64,000 nucleotides of DNA, taken from the NCBI GenBank assembly GCA_022814565.1, contig JAKLNG010000002.1, positions 310,001-374,000 on the forward strand, given 5' to 3'. The stretch comes from Phaeophleospora eucalypticola (lineage: Eukaryota > Ascomycota > Dothideomycetes > Mycosphaerellales > Mycosphaerellaceae). This document shows, piece by piece, positions 42,747 through 54,698 of the stretch (its first letter is position 1; each line of letters starts with the position of its first letter). The translations under genes and the position numbers were made by a program. The notes under the pieces are model-generated. The model did no database searches and was not told the origin of the DNA. It saw only the letters and a list, made by a program, of their open reading frames with translations.

Positions 42747-45154
42747 CGCGACGGCCGCCGGGTCGCAAGCGTCGCGGTAGTACGGAGAGAGGGAAGTAGA
42801 GCTAGACCTGCTCTCCCTTGAGCCTCGACTTCCTGGCCGGGATGTACGTGGATGGACTGGCGTTTGAGCTCATTCGGTGGGTGATCGTGTTCGATGCGTT
42901 GAAACTAGAAATGAGGTTTGTGTAGGCGAGCGTTGCGGCGGAGGGTGACGAAGACGTCTTGGTGACACGCACTGTTGCAGGCAACGAGGCGGTGCGCGAA
43001 AAGGTGTGGCAGCGGAAGGTTGCTGTGAGGACAAAGTCGAGGGCGTCGAAGGGTATATATTGACGGAGCAGTAGGAGATGTCGACAATAGCAAATAAGAA
43101 TCTTTCCTATTGTGCGGTCGGCGGGCGGAGCGTCGTCAGTAGCGGTCGCAGCGGTGCGGAGGGGACGAGAGTTGGTGCGTGAGGTGTTCGCCGGCGCACA
43201 AGATCAGTCAGTTGGTCGGCGGAGTCGGGTTAGAGAGCGGAAGGCTGCCGGCGCCGAGCGGGAGTTGATCTCAGCGACGGGAAGGCGCTGATGAGGACGT
43301 CGTCGCCGTCGGTGGCACGAAGGAGGAGTGGAGGGCGAGGGAGGGTGTTGTTAGCAGTAGTATGAGAAGAGTGGATGTAGGCGTGGAGTGGATGGATGGA
43401 CTGCACTGGTCACGGTGTCGGGTGCGTGTGGCTCTCGCTCGCTGGCGGCGGCTGCAGACGATGCACTTGCTGGACACGCTGCAGGCCGTGCACCACTAGG
43501 TGACTAGCTCCCGCTCGCGCAAACCTTGTCTGCTGAGCGCCCGCCGCTACCTACTTGCACCACCTCTACTACCACAATACCATTAACAACGATTCAATCT
43601 CTCGCAGCACAGTAACAGCCATCATTTTGATAGTCCACGACGGCAGTTTGGGTACATGCAATCTACTGTAGAACTGCAGAATCGCCACGCTTTCCCACCA
43701 AAGTACCGTAGCTCTGGGCATGTCTCGCTTGTTGGCCATCCCCGTCCCTCTCTCACACTGCGCGGGTCTGCACCTAATTAAGCCACCCGCGCCCTCTAAC
43801 GCTCTTGGACACTCTGTCTCTGCCCGAATTGTCGCTTGAAACGCCCTCTGCCTCGTTCGAGACTGCTGTTGTCTCTCGTCTCTGCTGTTTCGACCAAATG
43901 CCATCGCTTTCTCCAAAATGCGCCCGTACACAGCACAAGCAACGCATTCTTTGCGACGACCGCAGCCCTACCTCCTACCCTGGAAGGCGCGGTGACTATC
44001 AGCAACCGCGGCGACCAGGGTAACTAGCATCGCACGTCTTAGCTTATGAGAGCCCTGGATGGGGTCCACTTAGCGGCGACGGGACAGCAACAAAGGAATC
44101 ATCATCCGCTGCTGCCACACACCACCAACGATTTCGCAGACGCCGCGAAGAAGGCGAACAACCCTCACTCGCGACGTTGCCCGTCTCCGAAGTTGCTGAC
44201 TGGTTCGGTAGCCGAATCGTCACGCTGCCCGCTCCGCCTGACAGGTCGTCGCAAGGCGTGTCGCCCGCTTCATTGGCGTGTGTCTCGAGCCCTGTGCGCC
44301 CTTGTGTCACTCCCTCTCCACCACTTCAACGCGCGCGCGGGATCATCATTGGAAGGAGACATTGTTCATGATCCTCACGTAGGATCGCACAATATCTGAC
44401 TGCCTTTCGTCAGCGAAACATGGACATGTTGGAGTCGACGTCCGCGGCCAATTGACGCTTCGTCTGGAACTCAGCCGCCATTTGATTCGTCGGGTTCACG
44501 GATGCATGCTGCCCGCGATTCACCCGCCTTCACGTTGACTTCCATCGCAACGAGGACGGACCGATCAGCAATATTCGTATCGCTACGCCGACGTGGGTAG
44601 CGACTTTACCCTCATATAGAAGACATCTTTGCGACTTCTTGATTATGTGTGATCGCTGCCTCACAGGATCAACACGTGCCGTTGCGCGAGCATACGCGAG
44701 GCGGCAGTTAAAGTACGTAGCGTCATCGCACCTCCAACGGCCACGACAGTCCAGCTTATAGAACGCCCAAGTCTGCACCAAGAATCGCTTGAGGCTGCAT
44801 GCGTTGCAATCGTCGCCGCACCGCGACCTTGTGGAAGGCGAAGAAAGCATCTACGAGTATCTGAATGATGCTGCAACTCGAAATGTCGCGATGAACAGCT
44901 GCTGTGTCTGCATGGGCGATCTTCCTCCAAGTGACGTTCGGGTTGTCGGCTGCGCCTGCTGATCTGCACCCCGGATTTCGTCTCGGTCCGCCCACGAGCG
45001 AAGCACGGAAGAGCTCTCCCGCTCCGAGATCAGCAAGCTGGAAACCACCACAACCATAACCGCAATCCTCACAACAATCGCAACTTCGACACGCGTTACC
45101 ATCCTCAACTGTCTCATCAGAGCTCTCGAGTCTTTGGCGACCTTCAAATAAGCC
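42747..45154. other. Long divergent promoter region between MED15 and MED7
   Basis: About 2.4 kb with no supported gene. Frames such as 43569-43931 (-), 44046-44399 (+) and 44756-45253 (-) lack domain features, and several overlap the MED7 start. No repeats beyond short GT-rich and GA-rich patches around 43.1-43.5 kb. Confidence 0.45.
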
Positions 45155-45910
45155 ATGACTACCGAGCAGACGGGCCCGGCGGCGGCGTTTCCTACACCGC
45201 CGCCATTCTACCACCACTTCACCAAGCAAAACCTCGCGCGCCTTCGACAACACCGCAGAGAAGCTGGCATCCCTCCTGCCTCAGCCAGCACCTCAAATTT
45301 TGCCGACGACTCGAAACGCGATGTGGACGTCCTGTCCTTACCTACCGAATTGCGCTACCTCGTACCTCCCGAACCGCCTCGCGAGGATGCAAAATACACC
45401 ACTTTCGGCAATGAGATGACCCTAAAAGCGCCTGACCCGACGCTCGCCGACTCCAAAATCGAGCAACTCTACCCTTCTCACCCTTCTGTCCGCCAAAATC
45501 CGCAGCCGCATCTCCTTGCACTAGCGCGCTCCATGTTGACGACGTTCCTCCCTCTAACCGGTATCCTGAGCCAGGATCCAGAACTGCAGGAGGAGAAATC
45601 GCAGGACCTACAAGCCATCGTGTTCAACATGCATGACCTGATCAATCAGTATCGACCCCATCAGGCCCGCGAGACGCTGATTCTGATGATGGAGGAGCGC
45701 GTGGAGCAGATGCGGGAAGAGATTCGGGCAATTGACGTGGGCAAGCAGAAGGTGGGAAAGCTGCTGCAGGATCTACAGAACAATGGACAGGCGCAGGCAT
45801 TGCAGGAAGATGATCAGATGCAGAAGAGGCCCGAGGAAAGCATTGAGGCGGACAAGAGGAGAGCGAGGCAACGAGCTGCTTGGGCTGCATTGGAGAACGA
45901 GATGGGTTGA
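45155..45910 (+). CDS. MED7: Mediator complex subunit 7
   Basis: A single exon of 251 residues. MED7 hallmarks are FPTPPPFYHHFTKQNLARL at the N-terminus, LRYLVPPEPPREDAKYTTFG, the IEQLYP motif, then the long helical hairpin LQAIVFNMHDLINQYRPHQA, RETLILMMEERVEQMREEI and an acidic, charged end (EADKRRARQRAAWAALENEM). It pairs with MED21 as the hinge of the middle module and is essential in yeast. The ATG at 45155 lies in good context and opens straight into the conserved N-terminus. The gene is divergent from MED15 and about 15 kb from MED10. Confidence 0.96.
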   Translation: MTTEQTGPAAAFPTPPPFYHHFTKQNLARLRQHRREAGIPPASASTSNFADDSKRDVDVLSLPTELRYLVPPEPPREDAKYTTFGNEMTLKAPDPTLADSKIEQLYPSHPSVRQNPQPHLLALARSMLTTFLPLTGILSQDPELQEEKSQDLQAIVFNMHDLINQYRPHQARETLILMMEERVEQMREEIRAIDVGKQKVGKLLQDLQNNGQAQALQEDDQMQKRPEESIEADKRRARQRAAWAALENEMG

Positions 45911-46101
45911 AGGGCGGGAACCGAAATCTACAGCACTTCACATACGCACCAGGGGATCCTAAAATGGAACATCATAAACTTCTTGCTACGCGTAGACACA
46001 TGTCAACCCCAGGCAACCAGAGTTCCTGACGACTCATTACGGCATATCTCATCAAACCTAATGGTACAACTGGACGAACTGGACGCACGACTTGCGACTC
46101 A

Positions 46102-46568
46102 TCACTTCGCATTCTGTTCCTGGATCGCGGCCCGCATCTGGCGGCCCTTCTGTTCTGCGCTGCCCGCAGCTGCAGCATTGGCATTACCCATACCAGCACC
46201 TAGAAGACAATCAGTTGCTGCCACGAGAGAGCACGACTGGGGACGTTCGGAGCCACTCACCGCTCACCGACGCATTCTCTTCCCGATTCTCAACCGAGCT
46301 TCCGTCCTTTTCTGTGGTCTTGTTGGACTTGCTGGAGAAAGCTCCCGATAGCGCGCCGAAGATGTTCAGGTTTAGGCCGGCCTGCAAAAAGACGTCAGTC
46401 ACGATTCGACTCGGCAACAGTACGCATGGAAAAGCAGAGAGGAATGGGCAGACTCACGTTCGCGCTAGCCTTCGCGCTCTGCTCTTTTTCCTCAATCACA
46501 CCTCCGGCAGCATCTGGCTGTGCGACCTCTTTGGGCTGTTGCTTCGCGACTGCTGCTGAAGACGACAT
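46102..46568 (-). CDS. Small conserved fungal protein of unknown function
   Basis: Three exons (46458-46568, 46261-46381, 46102-46199; introns 76 and 61 nt) encode 109 residues: an Ala/Gln/Glu-rich N-terminus (MSSSAAVAKQQPKEVAQPDA), a central core NLNIFGALSGAFSSKSNKTT then EKDGSSVENREENASV, and a Gly/Ala/Gln-rich end (EQKGRQMRAAIQEQNAK). All splices use good consensus sites and keep the frame. Small proteins with a similar FGALSGAFSSKS core occur in many filamentous ascomycetes without known function. There is no signal peptide and no membrane segment. The gene converges on MED7, with 190 bp between the stops. Confidence 0.75.
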
Positions 46569-47501
46569 CTCTCCTGATGTGGTTTTCTCTCTTGATAAGC
46601 TCGAAATCGAATCCCTCTCTCAACCTGTCCTGATACCTGTTTCTTCCTTCTTTCCTATCCTGCCAGTCCTGTTTCTCCCAATGCTTTGTTTCGCTTGTCA
46701 CGTGCTGCTGTCCCCGATCTCAAAACGAATAGTTTAAATTGTCTGGTTCAAAGATGTGTTACTGTTAACTTGAAATTGTCTCTGGAATTACAGTTCTCCA
46801 ATTCCTCGACTCGGCAAGGAGTTCTTTCTTATATCTTGTGCAATGACGACTTGACGCGAACACATCCAATGCATCTTCATCACACACCAAGCAATGATAT
46901 CAGGGTCCCGCGAGCAAACAGGTTTCGAGTGCTCCCGCGCTTCCTGCGTGCGTCATCAGCCGCTGCTGAAGGAGGAACACGAAACATGCGGACATGTGCA
47001 CCCCTGTCAATCTCAGCTCGAAGGCGTGTCGAATGTAGTATGACGTTTTGTGTGCAACGATCTGGGATGTCCTTCACATTGCTGAAGGGCGAAGAAGCAG
47101 GACCTGATCACAGGGCAGACGCTAGTGAGAAAGCTGTGGAAACGGACGAAGCCAGAGCTACTTGTAAAGTAGAAGGGCATTCTGTCTCATTTATTCAGAG
47201 TAGTAATAGATAATAGTAGTATGAACACTCTCGCCATCCCTCCAGCGCCATCAAATGCAGCAAAGATATCGGTTGAGCAGAACGGTAAAATAGTAGTAGT
47301 AGGAGGTAGTAACCCTTCATTTAAACGCGAAGAAGAATAGAATTGACTCAAGGGAGAATCTCGCTAGCGTTACCTCATCATCAAAGAATTGAATGAAGAC
47401 TGAGAGCAGCAGCCCCTCCTTTCCCATCTCACTCCGTGCCATGCCATGCGATCAAAAAGAAAGAGACGGAGGAAGACCTTGCGCCTGTTATATCATCCGC
47501 A
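46569..47501. other. Intergenic, no gene seen
   Basis: About 930 bp: promoter side of the small protein gene and 3' flank of CK2 beta. TAGTAGTA-rich short repeats at about 47205-47310. No ORF with support. Confidence 0.45.
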
Positions 47502-48800
47502 TCATCCACCGTCCCCCACGCGCACCGCACTTCTCGCGGCGTCTCCATTCATCGTCGCGGCATGCTCGGTCTGATGGTGTCGCTTGCTCCTCCCGCTGCC
47601 TGTTCCTGTCGGTCTCCTGCGCTGCGTGACTTCCTCAACGCCATTACTCCTGACCGCCGACGAAACTTCCATGTCTTGGTCTTCCAGCTCTCCTTGGTCG
47701 AGCTCTTCGTTGTCATCCACCATTTCCGAATCTGCCATTTCTGCCTGCCTCATGACGGCTTCCTGATTCTCTGCCCATATCCTGCATTCGTCTAGTTCTG
47801 TCACGTCGAGAGGCCTGCTGCGTAGCCACTTCATGCGCGGTCCAGTCTTGGCGATTTCGCTGACCCTGAATCCGTATATTCGTGGCTCGTAAATGTTTCC
47901 AGGCCCGAGGCCTGGTGCAAGGTTCTTGGGTGTGACTCCGTTGATGATCTCTGGTTGTTTCGGTATATTGGCGCCATTATCTCCAAGCGCTGTGGGTATG
48001 CCAGGTTGTTGTGAGGTCAGCGACGAGGACAACGAGCCACGCGAAGTCTTATCCATGTTGCTCTGCGCCACAGCAGTGCTGCCTGATAAAGGTGAAGATG
48101 TCGAAGGTTCAAGCGCTGGCGGTAGAGGCCTCTGTCCGCCAACGTCCAGGTCAGGAAATGTCATGAAGAACAGGCAGCCGAATGTAGTTCCGAAGAATGC
48201 GCCATCGACGGTTTGGAAACGGCTGTTGGGCGGGCTGTAGACATCGAGGCAGCTGGGGCAGAACAGCTTGACAGTTTCCTGCCCTGGAATGTCTGAGCAT
48301 CCGACGGGTAGAACTTTCGCGCCGTGGCAGTAGACTCGCGGACAATGACCGAAATGGCCGAGCTCGTACTTTTCTGCCATCTGCTGGATTCCGGGACGGC
48401 TTGTGATGAATCGCTGGTGTATCAAGCCGTACAGCATCTCTGCCGAGCTTTCGATCACGCTCAAATCGCTGGCCATTCGGAGGTGTCTCCTTTCTGCCGC
48501 TGCGGCAGCTGCATCTGCTGCTCTTCTGTATCCCCGACCGAGTCCTTCGGCATCATTCATCTCGTCCTCATCCTCGTCCTCGTCTTCTTCTTCCTCTTCC
48601 TCTTCTTCGCTTGCATCTTCCGGCTCCACATCCAGTATCATCTCCAAAGCTTCTTTGTACATCGGCACCTGGCTTGGGAGGCCAGTCAAGTTGAAATCAT
48701 CTTCAATAAAATCCTCCGAGACCTCGGCGAAGTATTCGTGCCCTACTAGGGAGCAGAACGCCGAGATCCAGCTCTCGGGAGCCTGCGAAGAGGAACTCAT
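47502..48800 (-). CDS. ckb1: Casein kinase II regulatory (beta) subunit
   Basis: A single exon of 432 residues from the ATG at 48800; the longer frame opens only with GTG. It is the regulatory subunit of protein kinase CK2 and dimerises through a zinc site: HCPRVYC, then VKLFCPSC, followed by VYSPPNSRFQTVDGAFFGTT and GCLFF. The N-terminus WISAFCSLVGHEYFAEVSED and DDFNLTGL ... YKEALEMILDVEP are diagnostic. An expanded Glu/Asp run (about residues 66-85) and an Ala run sit where other CK2 beta proteins have a shorter acidic loop. After the core there is a fungal Ser/Thr/Pro-rich insert, then NIYEPRIYGFRVSEIAKTGP and an acidic, low-complexity tail. The longer size compared with animal CK2 beta (about 215 residues) is usual in filamentous fungi. 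Confidence 0.96.
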   Translation of the reverse strand: MSSSSQAPESWISAFCSLVGHEYFAEVSEDFIEDDFNLTGLPSQVPMYKEALEMILDVEPEDASEEEEEEEEDEDEDEDEMNDAEGLGRGYRRAADAAAAAAERRHLRMASDLSVIESSAEMLYGLIHQRFITSRPGIQQMAEKYELGHFGHCPRVYCHGAKVLPVGCSDIPGQETVKLFCPSCLDVYSPPNSRFQTVDGAFFGTTFGCLFFMTFPDLDVGGQRPLPPALEPSTSSPLSGSTAVAQSNMDKTSRGSLSSSLTSQQPGIPTALGDNGANIPKQPEIINGVTPKNLAPGLGPGNIYEPRIYGFRVSEIAKTGPRMKWLRSRPLDVTELDECRIWAENQEAVMRQAEMADSEMVDDNEELDQGELEDQDMEVSSAVRSNGVEEVTQRRRPTGTGSGRSKRHHQTEHAATMNGDAARSAVRVGDGG

Positions 48801-49804
48801 GCTGTTGAACTCGTCCAGTGCCACGTGATGGATATTGCAGGCTTTCTCAAATGCCGTACTAAGGGATCGCTCCTGGTATTCCGGCCGAGTGGGTGCTTCA
48901 CTCTGATTCGGCGGAGGAGATTCGAGTTGGGTAGGTGGTGAAGAGAAAGCCGTTGATGACGAATCGCTCTGGAGAGCTTCGTCAAATTGTCGATGAGCCA
49001 GATTCGCTGCTGCTCCGCGCGAGAAGTCCTGTTCGAGTCGATCCTGCCCGAATGCGCGGTACTATGCCTGAGCGGCGTGCCTCCTTCCAAGATGTCGTTG
49101 AGGCTGCCTCCGTATCAAGCCTGTCCAGCTGCTCCCGGCCACGCACACCGGTTCCCTTGTGTGGATGCGCAGACAGCGGCTCTGTTATATGCCTTCCTAC
49201 GAGTACTGCGCGGTAGTGCAGACCTACTTCCGTTGCACCTTTTCCGTATCAAATACCAGCTCCCACGTGGTCTCCAGCGCACATGCTCTTTCCCGCTCCC
49301 AACGACACTTCTGTCTCTTATGATTTCTTTGCGCCGCGCTGCTGTCAATCAAAAACCCGATCCAGATCCGTATCAAGGTCTGCGAGCTGAGCGAGCGGCC
49401 GGGTCAAAGTCAGTGAAACGCAAGGAACCTAGAACGCTTTCCCTGTCCGCGGGCTCCACTCAGCGGTCGATTCGAGCTACAGCTTCTCCGAGCCTCGTCA
49501 AGATTCGGCGTTTGATTGTAGAATGCGAATGCGGTAGAATGTTCGTAGGTGCTGTGAGTAGGTGCGGTAGAAGTCAATTGGCGCGTGGTGGTCCGAGTGC
49601 GATTGCGTGGAGATGTTTCTGTTTCTGTCCCCGCTGACTCGCTTGCTTGTTGGTGGGCTGTTTTGCCCGAAAGGCTTCAGCCACCTTGTCACGTGCCAGC
49701 CTAAGATCACCAACACGCATTTTCTCAAACCGGAATGCGCCATCAGGCAAGTGGTAGTGTGTGGCGCATTTCATTTGCAGCAGTGACTCTACATACTGAT
49801 AATG
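48801..49804. other. Intergenic: CK2 beta promoter and Zn2Cys6 gene 3' flank
   Basis: About 1 kb. A plus-strand frame of roughly 216 codons (48987-49637) begins without an ATG in good context. It shows no domain and is not called. Confidence 0.45.
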
Positions 49805-52210
49805 CTAGAATAGTTCCTTCAAAATGTGGGACAGGCCTTCCTCGCCGTAGCCCTCAATGCTCTCTGCAGTGTATCCACTGCCATTCACTCCGATGCTTTG
49901 ATATCCGCCGGCCGCTTCAAAGAGGCTCGTCAAATCATGTACCATGCCCTCAGGACTACTGCTGGCCCCCGATGCAGCAGACCACTGATTCTGGTGTGGC
50001 GCCCCGTTGTAGAGCGACATCTCATCGACGTTGTGGCCCGCGAGTCCAGCCATGGCCACTGCTGCTGAACGGCTAGATTCGAGGTCGTCTTTAGCTGTTG
50101 TGCGCGATCGCGCTGATGCATCCTTCATGGTCAGACCGAGCTTTGGCCCAACCTCCTTTAGGACACGAATTGTTCTCCACAATCGCTTGCTAACCCAGCT
50201 GCCCTTGCTGAAGCCTCGGATCAACTCCAAGGCAAGATAGAACTCCTCCCGAACGCTCTCTGCAAAGAGCGCAGGGGTATGACTGACCGCCAAGAACAAC
50301 ACTGCCAATGCGGAGGTCAAGAACGCATTGAACAAGACTTGTTGCGTATGGTACAGGTCGGATGTCTGATTGATGTGCGTAAGCACACGAACTGTGTCCT
50401 TGGCAACGTCAACGACCTTCTGTGCTTGCTCCCGATGCTGCATGATGGACGTCGCTGAATGCAGTACAGGGCGAAAGATGAGGATGCGCATCTGATTCGC
50501 TCGTAGGTACAGCAGGATTCGCAGTCGGTTACCCGCACGAGAGGGCGCTGGTCCGGTTGGTGTAGCGACGTCGCTCGCTTTATTGGGATGGTCGAAACGC
50601 AGATGCGCAGGAATGTTATTGAGCCATTGAATGACCTGATAATCGAGATAGTTCATGTCATCAACGTTGATGGGAGCACCCCCTCGAGCATCGGCAGCAG
50701 GTGCTGCGACTGACTTCCATACTTTGCTGGAGATTGCAGAATATTGAATCATGGCGCTCAGGTACGGCGAACGATCCTCAGGCTTGGGAAGTTGAGGGTC
50801 GATGTCAGAGTCCTGCAGCGCAAAGGGCATGCCAGTACCAAAGCTCCACCGGCGATCAAGCACGTAGATGGCCCAGAAGAGGAGCATAGTGTCTGATCGA
50901 TCACCTTCGTCCTGGATTGCGTCGTAAGTCTCCTTTCGATGCAGGCCCAGCTCTATGCACAGCCGCGCAGTGAGACCAATAAGCCGCCAGGCTCTGCCCT
51001 CGTTGTCGCGGTGGAACTCGTACATCGCCTAGAAAGTATTAGTCAATGTTATTGTGGTATCTGCAGCGAGACTTACGGTCATCACCAACAGTCGTATGGC
51101 TTTGACGCCAATGTTACCAAGGAGCATTTGATCGATGGCCGGCTGAACGTATTCAAACAAACGTTGACCAGTCTCACTACGCCCGCATGCTTCAACAGTC
51201 AAAGCGGTTGCGATTACCATCTTGAGTATGTTGGTATCTTCGTCGTCAAGCGAATCAGCTCCGGGCATGCCCTCCTGCATCAAGCCAGACCGATGTGCTG
51301 CTTCCATGAATCGATACAGCCTCGTGGCATAGTCCACAACCTTGTTGACATCAACCACCGGATACATGAGGCCCATCTCATCTTCGTAAACTCTACACAG
51401 GCGAAGGGCTTCTTCCTGTGGAATGCTCCAGATGGGGTCCTTATCGATGTGGTAGCCTTGTACAAATTGATTGCTATATCGAGCAGGTGATCGCTGAGGA
51501 GATGCTTCAGCCGTGCCCGTGCCGCCGTCACCGCTCCCGCTGACATCTTCGTCGCCGTGTTCGGTAATACCCATCGTCTCGAGGCTGCTTTTGGCCACGC
51601 CGAAGTTGAATGCGCTGCTCGTGGGCCCGCGAAACGTAGGCTGTTGATGTTGGGGCTGACTCTTCCTTCGAGCCGAGCTGGGCGACATTGCAGCTGTTGG
51701 AGCACTGGGCGAGATTTGGATGCCAGGATACGATCCACGATGCGATTGATACGGAGCGGCAGTTTGCAATGATGGATCGATTGGAGTATGTGCATGCTGG
51801 CCTTGCTGTCCCCCCGTCTGTCCCAATTGCGCTCTCATGGCGTTATATCCTTCATACAATTGATTGACCTGATCCTGGAGGATGGCTATGTGGTTGGACA
51901 TTTCCTTGTACTCTTGTCTGTCCTTGAAACCGCTGCAGCAATTCGGCGCGTAGACGCACTCGAGGTTCAAATTCCCACATCTCTGGCATGGCGTCTGCCC
52001 ATTGCATTTTATTTTGCGTCTCTTGCATTCGTTGCATGCGATGGATACATAGCGGTTTCGTCGCGCGCGTTGCTGTGGTTGTCCACCATCGTCGCCGGCC
52101 TTGCGCTTGAGTCCATTCGCGCCATCACTCTGCTCTTCTTGAGGTGCCTGTTGCAGTTGTTGGGCGAGACTTGCGATTTGCGTTACGTCGACGTTGGATC
52201 TGGCCGCCAT
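49805..52210 (-). CDS. Zn2Cys6 transcription factor with fungal-specific TF domain
   Basis: Two exons (51077-52210 and 49805-51028; 48-nt intron) encode 785 residues. The binuclear zinc cluster ACNECKRRKIKC ... CQRCGNLNLEC lies at about residues 59-86 (Cys-x2-Cys-x6-Cys-x5-Cys-x2-Cys-x6-Cys). A short coiled-coil linker follows (MSNHIAILQDQVNQLYEGYN). The middle homology region (fungal_trans) contains LRLCRVYEDEMGLMYPVVDV, then RAWRLIGLTARLCIELGLHR and LLFWAIYVLDRRWSFGTGMP. The C-terminus is Ser/Gly-rich and ends GLSHILKELF, a possible activation region. It is nuclear; the target pathway cannot be read from the neighbours. The ATG at 52210 lies in a CATG palindrome shared with a plus-strand ATG at 52209. 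Confidence 0.93.
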
Positions 52211-53169
52211 GTCTGGTGAGGTGGTGTGTCTCTACTCCGCAGATGCGCTGGAAGAATTCCGCAGTCTGGCTTGTGCTGCAGCTCTGTCGTCCGTGCTCGA
52301 GGTCAGCAATGCGGAGGTTTTGGTGGGGCAGGTACAGCCGACGTTTGCCGGGCTCTCATCAGGCAGTCGGTACCTGCTTTTCACGTATTGTACGGAGAAG
52401 GCAGAACGAGAGGACTTGATTGAGATCGAACCAAGGCATTGGAGGAGTCTTGTCAGACGCGACGGCGAGACGCTTCAAGGAGGTTTCCTCCAACAACTAT
52501 TCACTTCCTTCCCTTTTGGGACGTTCGCGGAATTTCAGCGTGATTCTTGGCGCTCACATGAAGGTGCATACCTGCGACCTTTGATATCACTTATAGCGTG
52601 ATTGCAGTATTAGGCGGTGTTGAGTGAGAGGTTTTCTAGTTGTCTGCGCTTATACTTGTGTGTGATAGCAACGTCATGTCTTTATCAGCATAATGGCTGA
52701 CAATCAAACATTCTGAATATGAAACATCTTCGAGGACTTGCTCGTATACCTGTCTGCTTAGAAACTGCTCGGCTGTCGCACAGTAGGCTTAAGAAGTTAC
52801 CTGCAGCTGCAGAAAGCTGCGGCGTTGTCCTCGTTTTCTCGGAGCCACTGCCATACCTCAGCTCGCTTGGGAATTTTCTCCTCTCATGCTTCGAGACTGA
52901 GGGTCACAGTGACAGTATCCGGCCCGACGAGGCGGCACCATGCATGCTAGTTCATGCCGGTCTCCCATCATCCTTCTGTCCCGGGTACGCGGCGTTGAGG
53001 ATTCCCATACACCTAGCAACGTCGAAGCGTTCCGGAAGTCGTATTCCAGAATGTGTTTCCGGTGCTTTCTTGTCAGCTCAGCGGCCTTCGGTTGCGCCAC
53101 AAGTGTCCGTCTCCTCATGTTTCTTTGGCTTCCTCCAACGAATCCACCATCTTGAGAAGAGGTCTTCGC
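52211..53169. other. Promoter of the Zn2Cys6 gene and prefoldin 3' flank
   Basis: About 960 bp. A plus-strand ATG frame (52209-52601, starting MSGEVVCLYSADALEEF) of 130 codons runs antisense to the presumed leader of the Zn2Cys6 gene. It has no known domain. It is listed as a possible ORF only. Confidence 0.4.
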
Positions 53170-53754
53170 TCAAGATGCGCCTGCATTGGATTGTCCGCCC
53201 TGCTGGCCAGCCAACATCTTCTGTCTCAATACCTCCTCAACCAGACGAAGGTTGTTCGCCTTGCCATTCACAATATTCTCCAAGTCCTTGATATTCTTCC
53301 CAAGCTCTTCAATCTTTCCAGTGTAGAATTTCTCAGCGTCGCTCGTCGTCTTTTCCACGTAGAAGCCGGTCCCTATATCAACGAGCACGTTCTTCTCATC
53401 TGCAAGCTTGCCAGGGACATAGAGCGAAGATGTCAAAGGTACGAGCAGAGGTTTGTCTGAGTCTCAGTCAGAGAGGTTGTCCGTATTGCTTCGCAATCTC
53501 CTGCCGCACCTTTTACGCTGTTCGCTACGCCGCCCTTGATGCTGATGTTGCAATCCTTGAACTTTTGCTGGGCGGTGCGCAGGTTTTGGTAGGAATTGGT
53601 CAAGTGTTGGACCTCATCGTCGAGCTGCTTCTTCACTTGGGAAAGCTGTTGCGCGGACAAGCTTGCCAGGTCGACTGTACTCGCGATCAGAACAGTTGTC
53701 TCGGAATATTAGATTAGCACACTCACTTTGCTGGCCCTTCTCGCCGGCAGCCAT
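53170..53754 (-). CDS. gim5: Prefoldin subunit 5 (alpha type, Gim5)
   Basis: Three exons (53727-53754, 53510-53674, 53170-53456; introns 52 and 53 nt) encode 159 residues. The alpha-prefoldin pattern is complete: LSAQQLSQVKKQLDDEVQHL coiled-coil helix, NSYQNLRTAQQKFKDC, the beta-hairpin core PLLVPLTSSLYVPGKL and VLVDIGTGFYVEK, then a second helix DAEKFYTGKIEELGKNIKDL and NNLRLVEEVLRQKM. The subunit is part of the hexameric cytosolic co-chaperone that passes nascent actin and tubulin to the CCT chaperonin. The small first exon (MAAGEKGQQ) splices in frame to the conserved helix. Length matches yeast and human PFD5. Confidence 0.95.
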
Positions 53755-54698
53755 GGTGGAGGTTGATGGGGAGTGTCGATGTGACGAAGCTTGTCAAGTC
53801 GCGAAGACTTCACGTGCTACCGCGCTTGGCCCCACTTTCTGCGCTAGCACTTCGGCCTCACATGTGCATGTGCTGTACATCTCGTCGACGAAGACATTGT
53901 ACTATCAGAAATTCACGGTGTGACAATTTGACCATAATACGAAGAGGAGTGCTTTACCCCCTTGGCCCGTTGGCTACCATCTCGTTGCCGGTAAGCTCGC
54001 AGGCGCCCCACGTATTTTCACTACAGCAAACCAGACATCATGTTTTCGACAGACAGTGCTCTCGTCTCCCCCGAAAATGCGACACTGAATGATTGCCCTC
54101 GCAATCCAGACATTCTACGAAATCATGTGTGATCAAGCAAGGAGCGGAAATTGAGCCTCGTGTGCGAATGCGAGTTCGTGGGATCTCACGGACATTGGGC
54201 GTGTGGAAGGGCCTCCCCAGCAGCCGTGGAGATACAAAGCGCTTGACAGCGAATCAATCGCGATCAATGCAGTTCAACGCAGACGCCGCCATGCCGTCCT
54301 TCCTCGTCTGAGCGGCCGCCGCCCGTATCGATGCCTGGTTGCCTGCTGCAGAGGGCGCAGCATGTCGGTGTCTCCAAAGGGCGCGGTAACAACGGTACAA
54401 GGCTTTGCTAAGCCTGCATCCTTCGCACGCGCTAGGCTCGATTGGCTCTTTGAAGCACAACACGTGGAGGGCTGGAATGAGATTCTGCGTTTCATAAAGG
54501 TGTCAACAAAGAGCGGAAAATTCGCAGACACTTGACATTCTCGACAGCGCATACGGCGGAGTCGAGGCGATTTCAGTATTGTAAAGCGCGTGGGAAAAGA
54601 TTGTTGGCGAAGCGCCCAAAAATTCAATAAGTTCGCGCAAAACCGGTGTGCGGTTCCAAGTAATTGTGGGGCGGGCGCTCGGGCGCTGCACGGCGAAG
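53755..54698. other. Divergent promoter of prefoldin 5 and the cpcA-type gene
   Basis: About 940 bp with no supported ORF. The part nearest the bZIP gene carries the TGACTCA site listed separately. Confidence 0.5.

Noticed and set aside
44756..45253. Minus-strand frame overlapping the MED7 start
   Set aside because: Overlaps the conserved MED7 N-terminus on the other strand and lacks domain features.
48987..49637. 216-codon plus-strand frame between CK2 beta and the Zn2Cys6 gene
   Set aside because: No good start, no domain, composition typical of chance frames.
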